DNA of 20,000 bases from positions 1-20,000 of the forward strand of contig ADNK01003345.1 of the NCBI GenBank assembly GCA_000320545.1. The letters are read 5' to 3'. Each line of letters starts with the position of its first letter. Within the stretch, counting starts at the first letter, position 1. This document shows, one piece after another, positions 1 to 18,696 of the stretch. The notes under the pieces are model-generated. The model had not been told where the DNA came from. It saw only the letters and a program-made list of their open reading frames with translations, and did no database searches. This DNA is from Bigelowiella natans CCMP2755 (taxonomy: Eukaryota; Cercozoa; Chlorarachniophyceae). A program made the translations under genes and the position numbers.

Positions 1-2
1 TT

Positions 3-2273
3 AGACATGCACGCTTACCCGTCGGATACTGTCCTACGCAGCTCCAGACTGCAGCATATCTCCACACGTCACCTCACATCGCAGCACACCTGGTAGAAAA
101 ACGCCTAAAGAACTACTGCACCATGAGCAACCCAAATCTAAAGAATCTAACTACCTGGGGATGCATCGGAGTAAACCACATTGACAAGGAACTCCGACCT
201 GCAGGTGGTATGGGTGCTAGAGGTGAATACGTACGTATGTTGGGATATGACGATAGATTTGGTACTTTTCTCGTCGCCACGAAGACGCTGAAAATTAAAA
301 GAGTCCGTGTAACTAAATGGTACCACACAGTGTTTAAGTTTCCTTCGCTGAAGAGAAACAAAGTTAGTGATTCGGCTTTGGCGTACCTTTATCCAGAAGG
401 TCCTGCCGACGCGGACGCCCCCGAACCATCCAGTGCAACTGACGAGTTGCCAGAGGATGGTGGGCCTGAAACAAAAGCAAAAAGTAAGCCTCGAAGGTCG
501 AATAGAGAAAATAGGGGAGTACCTGGTATTCGTTACGGAATACTTGGTAGCTATTACGACCGCCTGATGAATATAAAAGCTCCATCAGTACATGAGATCG
601 AGGACCTTCCTAAGACGTATGACGATGCAATCACAGGAGATGATAAGAAGCATTGGATACCTTCTACGGAAGAGGAACTGCACCAGCTTCGAAAACTTGG
701 AACGTTTACGCTGGTAGTGCGACCTAAGGATACAAATTTCGTTACATCTAAATGGGTATTCAAGAAGAAAATAAATGTAGACTATACCATTCGGTATAAG
801 TCAAGGCTGGTCGCGCGAGGGTTCACGCAGATCCCGGGAGAAGACTCCTTCTTCTCTTATTCCCCGACGTTGTCCCTAAATAGTTTTCGGATAATGTTAG
901 CCATAGCATCTATCCTCAAGCTAAAACTACACGGGATAGATATACTTACAGCTTTCCTAACTGGAAAGATGGACTGTAAAGTATACATGGAAATACCTAA
1001 AGGGTGGAAGCCGAAGACACCTGATGAAATCCGGCTATACAACAGTGGCCTTCCACTAGCCCTACTGGTAAATAAAAGCATTTATGGGCTGACACAAGCA
1101 AGTGCAATATTCAGCCTTACCTTGCTCGAGCATCTCAACGCCATTGGCTTCGTCCAGCTTTACTCCGATCCTTGCCTAATGATAATGCACAGACAAGGAA
1201 GAATCATCATATTGTCATGTTTCGTGGATGACATATGCATAGCATATCAAGATAAGAAAGACCTGGACTTTGTCATGAAGCGAATAGGCGACAAGTTTGA
1301 GTTTCGCGATGAAGGCGAGCTAAAGAAAACACTGGGCATAAGAGTTGGTAGCGACAATGAGGGAAACTATTGGATATCGCAGGAAGATTACCTCACCAGA
1401 CTCGCCCAGAAGTATGATATCACGCCTACGAAAAGAGCAAAAACACCAATGATAACAGGATCAAAGTTAGACGAATACGTGGAACATGAAAAAGTAGATC
1501 AGAAGGCATACAGATCCATCATAGGAGCAGCAATGTATGCAGCGGTGGCTACTAGGCCAGACATCTGCTACACTCTATCTCGTCTAGCTTCCTACAGTCA
1601 AGATCCTAGAACTATACACTACATCGCTGCAGTGCGCTTACTACAATATCTGGTCAACACAAAGGACAAAAGAATTACCTTTAAAGCAGCGTCCAAACCT
1701 GAGCTTAAAGCCTACGTCGATGCTTCCTGGAAGACCTGCAAGAAAACGGGTAAATCATATTCAGGATATTTCATATCGCTAAGCAACGCACCTGTTGTCT
1801 GGAAGAGCAACAAGCAAAAGGTCGTTGCTATGTCCAGTGGCGAGGCTGAGTACATAGCATTATCAGATATATGCAGAGAGTTAGTGTATGTCACTCAGTT
1901 ACTACAGGAGTTAAAAATGAAAATACCGAACCCTGTACCTGTGTATTGTGACTCTCAAGCAGCTATCTCCATTGCAGCCAAGCCTGGATTCACACAGAAA
2001 GGCAAGAACATAAGGATAGAATATCACAATGTTCGTGATAACTATCAAACCAAGCAGATCTGCATAAACAAAATACCTGGGGAGGACAATCCCGCTGATA
2101 TACTTACCAAGGCTCTACCAGGACCTAGCAACAAGAAACACTGTGATTTCTTGTTCCCTATATCATACAGAGAAAAACTAACCATCATGCTACAAGGCAC
2201 CAGAAAAAGAAAAATAACAACAAAGGCTCTACCTTACAAGCTCCCTCGCCTTGTCGGCCCCACGTCCGCTTAG
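3..2273 (+). CDS. Ty1/copia retrotransposon Pol polyprotein, 3' part (integrase tail, reverse transcriptase, RNase H)
   Basis: This is the C-terminal part of a copia-type Pol polyprotein, which copies element RNA into DNA in cytoplasmic particles. The frame is open from base 3 with no stop, so the Met codon at 123 is internal and the gene continues left of the window. Order: end of the integrase (an 'AYLHTSPH' stretch and 'GARGEYVRMLGYD'), an acidic/basic linker, an RVT_2-type reverse transcriptase from about 640, then RNase H. The RT catalytic box is FVDD (1221-1232), where YVDD is usual. RNase H keeps its acidic residues: D in 'YVDASW' (1719), E in 'SSGEAEY' (1842), D in 'YCDSQAA' (1950), then 'ADILTKAL'. 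There is no frameshift or stop, so the copy looks recent. The stop codon at 2271 lies inside a 30-bp imperfect direct repeat with GCCCCACGTCC at 2257 and 2287; a TATAAAAG at 2280 follows. Confidence 0.95.
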   Translation, partial: RHARLPVGYCPTQLQTAAYLHTSPHIAAHLVEKRLKNYCTMSNPNLKNLTTWGCIGVNHIDKELRPAGGMGARGEYVRMLGYDDRFGTFLVATKTLKIKRVRVTKWYHTVFKFPSLKRNKVSDSALAYLYPEGPADADAPEPSSATDELPEDGGPETKAKSKPRRSNRENRGVPGIRYGILGSYYDRLMNIKAPSVHEIEDLPKTYDDAITGDDKKHWIPSTEEELHQLRKLGTFTLVVRPKDTNFVTSKWVFKKKINVDYTIRYKSRLVARGFTQIPGEDSFFSYSPTLSLNSFRIMLAIASILKLKLHGIDILTAFLTGKMDCKVYMEIPKGWKPKTPDEIRLYNSGLPLALLVNKSIYGLTQASAIFSLTLLEHLNAIGFVQLYSDPCLMIMHRQGRIIILSCFVDDICIAYQDKKDLDFVMKRIGDKFEFRDEGELKKTLGIRVGSDNEGNYWISQEDYLTRLAQKYDITPTKRAKTPMITGSKLDEYVEHEKVDQKAYRSIIGAAMYAAVATRPDICYTLSRLASYSQDPRTIHYIAAVRLLQYLVNTKDKRITFKAASKPELKAYVDASWKTCKKTGKSYSGYFISLSNAPVVWKSNKQKVVAMSSGEAEYIALSDICRELVYVTQLLQELKMKIPNPVPVYCDSQAAISIAAKPGFTQKGKNIRIEYHNVRDNYQTKQICINKIPGEDNPADILTKALPGPSNKKHCDFLFPISYREKLTIMLQGTRKRKITTKALPYKLPRLVGPTSA

Positions 2274-2389
2274 ACGCCCTATAAAAGCCCCACGTCCATC
2301 TAGAAACCTACAACATATGAACATATAGGCTGCAAGGTTTTAATGGCACACATCTTTATATGTGTGTACCTTTCCTTGCGTATCTTACT

Positions 2390-2509
2390 ATGGACTATAT
2401 GCACAGCTATGTGCACAGCTCCGATGGGGGCGAATGTAAATTACGCTATGGATTATATAATTGCACAGTGTCTGTCTTCCAGACACTGCACAATCATGGG
2501 GGCGAATGT
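2390..2509 (+). repeat. Duplicated polypurine-tract-like motif with a hairpin, at the copia 3' end
   Basis: The 14-mer ATGGGGGCGAATGT occurs at 2424-2437 and again at 2496-2509, 72 bp apart. The sequence before each copy is also related (ctatggactatatgcacag and ctatggattatataattgc), so this is a degenerate tandem duplication. A purine-rich run followed by TGT is the usual layout of a copia polypurine tract next to the start of the 3' LTR, so TG at 2507 is the best LTR start and 2435 the alternative. Between the copies lies a hairpin, 2461-2493, with a 9-bp stem CAGTGTCTG/CAGACACTG. A related ATGGGGGCGTGT occurs at 3334. Plus-strand priming here is inferred. Confidence 0.55.
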
Positions 2510-2914
2510 GGAACAAAGACAGGATACCTACAAAACAAGAACAAGATATAAGGCTATATACTACGAGATACCTACGAAATTAAAAATAAATAAGACAGAA
2601 AAAAACTGCCTTCCCTGTGTGGAGGTGTGGAAGAACAATGTCGCTATGACCAGAGTATGATGCCTTCAGACCCACGAAGGCAGACTGTATTCTCTTCGGC
2701 ATTCCTTCTCGATCTGGCATGGCTGCAACCCAGCCAGCCAACAGTATTTGGAGCCCAGCCCGCAATTTCGTCTCTCAGGGAAGAGCTCCATTGGGGGACG
2801 TGGACGTGTACGTAGCTCGCCTCATCACAAGAGGTGGGGCAAGGTGAAGAGTTAAAAGCACGGTCGATCGAAGTTCCTAAATTTGGGGACCTGACTATGG
2901 GAAACCAGATCGGT

Positions 2915-2997
2915 GTTCCAGAATGTTCCAGAATGTTCCAGAATGTTCCAGAATGTTTTCTGGAAGCACGTGAGGGATTCCAGAATTTTTTCTGGAA
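2915..2997. promoter_or_regulatory. Heat-shock-element-like array 1
   Basis: Four perfect tandem copies of the 10-mer GTTCCAGAAT fill 2915-2954. Each contains TTCnnGAA, so together they form an unbroken alternation of TTC and GAA every 5 bp, the binding pattern known for trimeric heat shock factor. Further units follow in both orientations: TTCTGGAA at 2959, TTCCAGAA at 2979 and TTCTGGAA at 2990. The last and first of these lie in a 14-bp direct repeat TTTTCTGGAAGCAC (2957-2970 and 2987-3000). The match to the consensus is seen; HSF binding is inferred. Confidence 0.6.
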
Positions 2998-3059
2998 GCA
3001 CACTGGTGTCGTTTAAAAAATTAATTTTTTGGACAAGTCCCAGTTCGTACCGAAATGGT

Positions 3060-3213
3060 GGCACCTTGCCCAGTCAGGCAAGAATTTTTCCTGCCGATTT
3101 CGGAGTGCACCATGCCCATGGCACCTTGCCCAGTTGCAAGCCTGGGAATTTTGTGCCTCTGCACAGAGTTTCAGGCGTCTGGTGGTGCGATGTTTGGTCG
3201 GCAAAATTTTGCC
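3060..3213. repeat. Direct repeat (60-bp spacing) and 14-bp palindrome
   Basis: GGCACCTTGCCCAGT occurs at 3060-3074 and 3120-3134, exactly 60 bp apart, with similar sequence after each copy. A perfect palindrome GGCAAAATTTTGCC lies at 3200-3213, flanked by TTGG and AACC. Both are in the GC-richer block between the two heat-shock-element arrays. Function unknown. Confidence 0.5.
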
Positions 3214-3450
3214 AACCATTCGGACTCCGAAACCTTTGGGAATGGCGTCCATGTGCAGCACCGTGCAAAAGTTCTGTCACCATGGCAGAAATGGCACGTG
3301 CACATCAGCACTCTGATCGTGGTCACCACGTCCATGGGGGCGTGTCAGCGGTCTGGCCGCGCCACCCACGATCAAGGAGCTGTCGCAGCATGCGCACGTC
3401 CACTCGTGCTGCACGCTGCGCTGCGCACATGCGCATGGAAGTTCTCAGAA

Positions 3451-3610
3451 CTTCGGGAATCTTCGAGAAGCTTCGAGAATCTTCCAGAAGCTTCGAGAAC
3501 ATTCCGGAAGATTCGAGAATCTTCCAGAATCTTCGAGAGCATTCCGGAAGCTTCGAGAATCTTCCAGAGAATTCGAGAGAATTCTGGAAGATTCGAGAAT
3601 CTTCGCGAAT
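3451..3610. promoter_or_regulatory. Heat-shock-element-like array 2: 16 consecutive decamers
   Basis: Sixteen 10-bp units in a row fit the frame N-TTC-NN-GAA-N (for example cttcgagaat, cttccagaag, attccggaag). Thirteen have both TTC and GAA intact; three have GAG for GAA (units at 3531, 3561 and 3571). The unlike bases between the fixed triplets differ from unit to unit, mostly CG/GA, CC/CA or CG/GG, so the array is not a fresh simple repeat, and the conserved triplets stand out. The frame translates openly on both strands, giving repetitive peptides, but this follows from the 10-bp period. Known family behaviour: HSF trimers bind three or more inverted nGAAn units, and long arrays bind cooperatively. 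Confidence 0.65.
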
Positions 3611-4071
3611 GCGCCGGAACCCAATGCGCACATGCATGCAGCGCAAGTCACAAGTCATCAACACAATTCAAACGCACACAGGACCGCGTGTTGACACTCA
3701 GTGACATCAGCACAGTCCCGCGCACAAAAGCTAAGCAGCTACCGCAAGCCCTCTAAAAATCGGCATCGGCGCTGTGCTCAATCTTATAATACATGTGGCG
3801 TGGCCACATGTGTGGTTCATATAGCAGTGGTGTACATGCAAACACGCCAAACGCAATTCATATGCATGTGCATACTGACATGTTTTAACACCTGCATGAA
3901 TATGTTGTACAATGAATGTCTAACAATGTAATGATTGCGCACATGCAATGTTGTTGCATTGTCGCATATGAAGAATGTGAAGCTCAACGATAAATTTAAG
4001 ACACAGGCTTAACACAAATCTCTGAACTCCTTGCAGCCATAGCCAAACAATCGATTGCTTTGGTGTACTGT

Positions 4072-14431
<10,360 letters not shown>

Positions 14432-15328
14432 CTGTAAATTGAGGCTCTTAGCGATTGAAATGAACCATTATTTATTTATATGGCCTTCTTCGGCCAATAT
14501 TAAACGGAGATGTATACTAAAACGAAGTCAGATATCCAGCAACAACAGATCTAGGAGGACTGGCTATGAGAGATCTTTGATAGAACACCTTTTACGGTGG
14601 TAAATTTTTCTGAGCTGGCCTGTGCAATTGCTGGCTGCGTTGTGGGAGTTATATCCGTCTTCACCCACCACCGATCGATATCCTCGAAAGTAGCCCACGG
14701 TAACTTTGTCGACAGCAGGTAGGAGAGACGTAGTAGGTTTGGTTAGGTTGTCTGTCTGTCTGTTTATCGACGTAATCGCTGATGTCGAATAATGCGCTAC
14801 TCCTCCCCAACAAAACAAGCAGGTAAGGCAAGGCAAGGCAAGCAGGTAGTAGTAGATATATGTCGAACGAACTAAGCAGCAGATAGGTCTCAACGGTGGT
14901 TTCGTCACAGCAGAAACAGCAGTTACTACTACGTACGGCAGCAGCTGATAGGAATCATCGTAAATGCAAAACATTTTAGTACAAAGTCTTACCAGAATGC
15001 ATGTCGTCTTTATATCACAATAACAACTTTGTCAGAAGTTCGTTACTGTGAATATTATCATTGATCCACCATATTGCATGTGGTAGCAACAAAACGTAGC
15101 TTCTAATTTAGATGTTCCCTCGATAAAATATGCCATTTTGTATATGCTTGACTATAGATTATATATTGTTGTTATGATTGTTGCATAATTTAAACCAAAA
15201 AGGACATTATTGATAGTAAGATTATTTTAAATTGTACATGTATATTTTTCATAAACTAAGTAGTAGTAACTCCTCCTCTCCGAACATTCATCAGAAAGCA
15301 CGACCAAGTGCTGTATCGACATACACAA
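14432..15328. promoter_or_regulatory. Divergent intergenic region between CFAP70 (-) and the EF-hand gene (+)
   Basis: About 900 bp lie between the two start codons with no convincing exon, so both genes probably draw their promoters from here. It holds an X-box-like site (listed separately), a short GGCAA tandem run near 14825-14840 and AT-rich sequence from 14990 to 15260. A 411-nt open frame (14564-14974, -) has no recognisable motif. Confidence 0.55.
14690..14704. promoter_or_regulatory. X-box-like RFX site upstream of CFAP70
   Basis: GTAGCC-CAC-GGTAAC fits the RFX consensus GTNRCC(0-3N)RGYAAC at every fixed base. It sits about 260 bp upstream of the proposed CFAP70 start codon. In animals, RFX factors use X-boxes to switch on ciliary genes, which is the class CFAP70 belongs to. 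The match is seen; use by an RFX factor is inferred and depends on the organism having one. Confidence 0.45.
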
Positions 15329-16984
15329 ATGGGATGCGGGAGCAGCAGTGTAAGCGAAGAGGTTCCTCACTCCCTGTACTCTTTGGATGCAACGTACACG
15401 TGGAAGATTTATATTTGATGTTATCGATTAGGTAATTGAGGTGAGGGCGCATGATGCAAAGAGTAAGCATACGTCCGTTCTGTGTGCAGGCAACCCCTGA
15501 GTCAAACTTTGTATTTTATTAGAATCAGCAATGATTGAGAAGGAACTAATAACTCATGGGTAAATCCTAGAATTTTTTCATTAGAAACAAGTAAGAATGT
15601 TAATACATGTAATTGCTGGCAGTTGGACTTCGGAAGAGATCAATAACATTGTCAAAGATACTTTTAAGGTTCTTTGCTTCCGCTATATCATAGAATGTAC
15701 ACTTAATCACTGTCAAATGTTCTCCATTTAGGCATTAGATACAGATGGGAATAAACTGATCGACGCAAAAGAACTAAATCAGTTCTTCATCAAAGATTCA
15801 GGCAACTGATTCAAATAATTCAATAGCCATATTCTGGCAATGAAGCAACGATGAACATTATACAAAATTAAAATTAGGTGGCATTGGATACGTTACAATG
15901 GAGCAAAGTAAAAAAATAATCATGCATTAATTCCTCTTAAGATGGTTTACCATTGAAGTTATAACTTTCATTTTCCAGGTATCCAAAAGTCGTTGAAGGC
16001 TATCGATTCCGTAGACACAGACGGCAATGATGCTTTCGACAGAGCAGAATTTAGGCAAGAAGCCGAGAGCCTGATAACTATCATGGAAAAGCTTATTAGC
16101 TGTCCAATAACGGGAAAGCTGACACCTGTGTCTTTGTAAAATTTTAGTTATTGGATGAAGCGGCGCATTCTCAAAAGCTATAACAGTATAGAGAAGGCGT
16201 TCGGCAATATTCAAAAGAGTAAGTAGGATCTCGTCATAATACATATTACGCCGCTGCAGCACCGTCCACCTAAGTCTACTTCTCTTCGCTAATTTTATGA
16301 TTTTTTTAAATTGGACCATAGTGATGACAAGAAAATACCCCAAAGCGCTCGAAGAAAGATTTCTGTCACAGGGGTGGCTTCTTTTTGTCTTGTGTTGCTC
16401 TAATTGAATGATGATTCATTGTTTCCATGATTTCATCCAGATGGCCGAAGGCTAGAAGAGATGCTATGTTCAAAGATGCATACAAGAAAGCCGGGTACAA
16501 TACTCGTTAACAAGCTACTTTCTATGGGCGTTGTGCAAAAGTATAATTTATGCATTTGAAAGGGGCAAGAAAGATAGCCTTCCAAAAAGCAAGCTACTGT
16601 TTTATATTAATGAGGTCTTCCTTGAATCGGGGTACGAATCGATAGTACGTGTCACACATATGTGCACATAGATTCTGAACTTTATATAAGATAAGCCATA
16701 CACATAACATTATATTTCTCACAGGCTACGATATCCTTCCCTTTATGCTGAGAAAAACTTCAAAAATGTTGTGATGGCGAAAAGTATATTAATTTTAACA
16801 AACATTCAAAGCTAATTTTAGAATGCTCTCCCTTGCCCCTCATATACTTGCAAGCATCATTTTTTGGGAAATTTGATTTGGCATTTTCACGTCAGTGGAC
16901 GATGATATTGGATTACTGCAAGCAATGAGTATCGGCGACTTCATAATCATACAAAATGTTCGAAAGAAAGTCAGCCAAGGATAA
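15329..16984 (+). CDS. Small EF-hand protein with N-terminal MGC lipidation signal and unknown C-terminal half (11 exons)
   Basis: Exons: 15329-15393 (or to 15375), 15623-15668, 15732-15801, 15878-15907, 15979-16135, 16178-16218, 16322-16373, 16441-16494, 16563-16631, 16725-16783, 16896-16984; phases agree throughout, giving 243 residues. The protein starts MGCGSSS: Gly2 and Cys3 are the usual myristoylation and palmitoylation positions, so membrane attachment is likely. EF-hand 1 has loop DTDGNKLIDAKE (residues 40-51), EF-hand 2 has DTDGNDAFDRAE (83-94); both carry the calcium ligands at 1, 3, 5 and 12. A degenerate loop lies between (around 59-70). Residues 124-243 match nothing I recognise and contain 'YPKALEERFLSQG', 'DAMFKDAYKKAG' and 'YPSLYAEKNF'. 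The third intron would be GC-AG. An alternative form stops at TAA 16137-16139 if exon 5 is not spliced. Probably a calcium sensor; partner unknown. Confidence 0.78.
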
Positions 16985-17429
16985 TGAGTGCCTCAGTCCG
17001 GCTTGAGCACGCGACGAGATAACCACAATGGACCTCAAACTAAGCAAAGATGTCGTGATGACTATGAAGCTCTGCAATGTGTCAGAAGATGTGATGGTGG
17101 GGAACTAGATAACTAGATATTGCATGCAAATCGTATAGTGCATGCAATGCTCATGTTGTGCACATGGCGTAGAAAGGCCAATTCCTAGAATTCAGTCGTA
17201 TCAGCCAGCGTGTGCGACGACGCTGTCCAAGTTGCCAATGCATTTCAGATTCCTTGTCCTAGTGTCGTCCATCGGGCCAGCTCGGTCGGGGCTTATTGTT
17301 CAGGACCGCAGTAGCACAACAATAGTGTATTGCTGTGTCTACTATATTGTTTCGCACATTGCGTCGAGTGGCAACACAGGCCAGCTGGATCGCGCCGGGC
17401 TGCTCGAGCTGGCTGATGCGACACACAGC

Positions 17430-17431
<2 letters not shown>

Positions 17432-17465
<34 letters not shown>
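17432..17465. repeat. (GT)17 microsatellite
   Basis: Uninterrupted GT run inside the GC-richer block upstream of REV3. It accounts for the Val-Cys runs in the open frames that cross it. Confidence 0.9.
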
Positions 17466-17466
<1 letters not shown>

Positions 17467-17614
17467 AAATGCTAACAACGCGTGACACTGTCACTGTTGT
17501 TGACTCTCATTTTGTCTTGAGATGCACGTGTGGGAGTGCGTTCGAGCACAGACGTGCACTTTGGCCACCGCGCCGATCGACACAAATGAAATTGCAAAAT
17601 TCATCATTGAACAA

Positions 17615-17645
17615 CCAATCTAGCAATAGGCGCTGCGCATGCGCA
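17615..17645. promoter_or_regulatory. CCAAT box and NRF1-like palindrome
   Basis: CCAAT at 17615-17619 is followed 14 bp later by TGCGCATGCGCA at 17634-17645, a perfect 12-bp palindrome that fits the NRF1 consensus YGCGCAYGCGCR. In animals this pair is typical of CpG-rich housekeeping promoters. More copies of TGCGCA-type sequence lie nearby (for example 17708) and in the block 3385-3645. A promoter here, perhaps for REV3, is inferred. Confidence 0.4.
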
Positions 17646-18596
17646 CCTCAATGCAACGATCACAAAAATTGAGCACACAAATCGCATCGCAGCACATCGT
17701 ATCGTCATGCGCATGTGACATTCAGCCGGTCGTCTAGCTACTGGACAGCGGTGTTGTGATGTTGCACGTGCTGAGCTGCTGCTGCATGTTCATGCGTCGA
17801 GTGTGCTAGTGTGTGCCGCCCTGCACTGCTCTAAATCGTCAACTGCACGTCGTCGGGTGATTGCGCTGGTTCACCGTGCGCCGCAACTGCTCGCTGCGTT
17901 CGAAGAGGCTGTCAGACACACGTCTCCGTCAGGACCATCGCCATCGATCGCAGTCGTCGTCCAAAACAACGACAGTTTTGCACTTCCGCTCAGGAAAATC
18001 AAGGCCTTCTTGTCCTTCTTGTGCCATTTTGACGTTTTTCGAGACAACATTTTGCCTGTCCTGGTCATTGCTGTGTGGATCCCGTGTCGTTTGTGACAGC
18101 CCAGCACTCCAACGCACTGTGCTCCATGCCACTGCACGACGTGACAGGCTAGCAGGGCACCATTGCATTTCGACGCGCTGGGAGAACGTGGGAGACGCCG
18201 ATGCAGCCGAAGGTGACTGAATCATTGCCGTCAGGTTTCTTGCCAATGAACTTTTCGCAGGGGGCAGTGCCTTTGAGAGCCGAGTGCTCGAGGCGATTGT
18301 GTCAATTGCATTGTGCAACAATTGCAGTGATGATCGACTGACTGGTGAAACCAGTGCGACTTGAAAGTTGGTGTTGTGGCTGTTGTGAAACAGTGTGGCT
18401 AGCGGCAATGTGACAGCGCCGCAACTCAAAAACTGTGTCCATGCGATGGCCAACGATCGGATCGGCCGAGGGAGCATCCTGCCAAGGTCAGAAGAAGTTG
18501 AGCTTGTGGCGGGCGGACATTGTTGAAACACGTCTGATTTGAGTCCTACGACATGGTGTTTGTGAATGTCGCATGGAAATACAACATGGGATTTCC

Positions 18597-18597
<1 letters not shown>

Positions 18598-18627
<30 letters not shown>

Positions 18628-18649
18628 AAGAAGAAGAAGAAGAAGAAGA
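18598..18649. repeat. (AAG)17 microsatellite just upstream of REV3
   Basis: An uninterrupted AAG run of 52 nt. It is in frame with the REV3 first exon, and if translated from the ATG at 18553 it would code for 18 Lys. It may instead be 5' untranslated sequence. Confidence 0.9.
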
Positions 18650-18696
18650 CCTTCGAATTCCGGCCAATTCGATCAACGGGTAATGGCAACTTGGAG

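Larger units (their letters stand above)
2507..4000 (+). mobile_element. Candidate 3' LTR / downstream part of the copia element (right end not located)
   Basis: No protein gene is convincing between the pol stop and the CFAP70 stop at 4072. From 2507 the sequence begins TGTGGAAC after a polypurine-like tract, as an LTR would. From about 2780 to 3770 it is richer in GC and CpG than the flanks. It holds two heat-shock-element arrays, a TATA-like TTATAATA (3784-3791) and, directly after that, a perfect 9-bp stem with 3-nt loop, ACATGTGGC/GCCACATGT (3791-3811). This order (enhancer, TATA box, possible start site) would f​it U3-R-U5. I found no matching end, no target-site duplication, and the 5' LTR is outside the window. 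The right limit given is only an upper guess set by the neighbouring gene. Confidence 0.35.
16985..18552. other. Intergenic, GC-richer CpG-containing block without a convincing gene
   Basis: From about 17110 to 18545 the sequence is visibly richer in GC and CpG than the gene bodies, and open frames are long on both strands for that reason (for example 17142-17672 + and 17929-18531 -). None shows a family motif, and I could not build phase-consistent exons; a stretch at 18230-18360 (+) reads somewhat like protein but leads nowhere. It lies upstream of REV3 and could be its promoter region, a CpG island, or a decayed mobile element. Confidence 0.5.

Noticed and set aside
2913-3704. Open frame of 263 codons (+) with overlapping frames at 3055-3756 (+), 3323-3664 (-) and 2644-3003 (-)
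   Set aside because: They run through the 10-bp-period arrays, which stay open on both strands and give low-complexity peptides; no family motif is present.
14564-14974. Open frame of 136 codons (-)
   Set aside because: No motif, no good splice link to CFAP70, and it overlaps the presumed promoter; the N-terminal family region is already accounted for in 13707-14034.
15927-16343. Open frame of 138 codons (-)
   Set aside because: Antisense to the EF-hand exons and an intron; no recognisable features.
17142-18531. Open frames of 176 codons (17142-17672, +), 119 codons (17861-18220, +) and 200 codons (17929-18531, -)
   Set aside because: They lie in GC-richer sequence where stops are rare, overlap on both strands, cross a (GT)n run, and show no domain.
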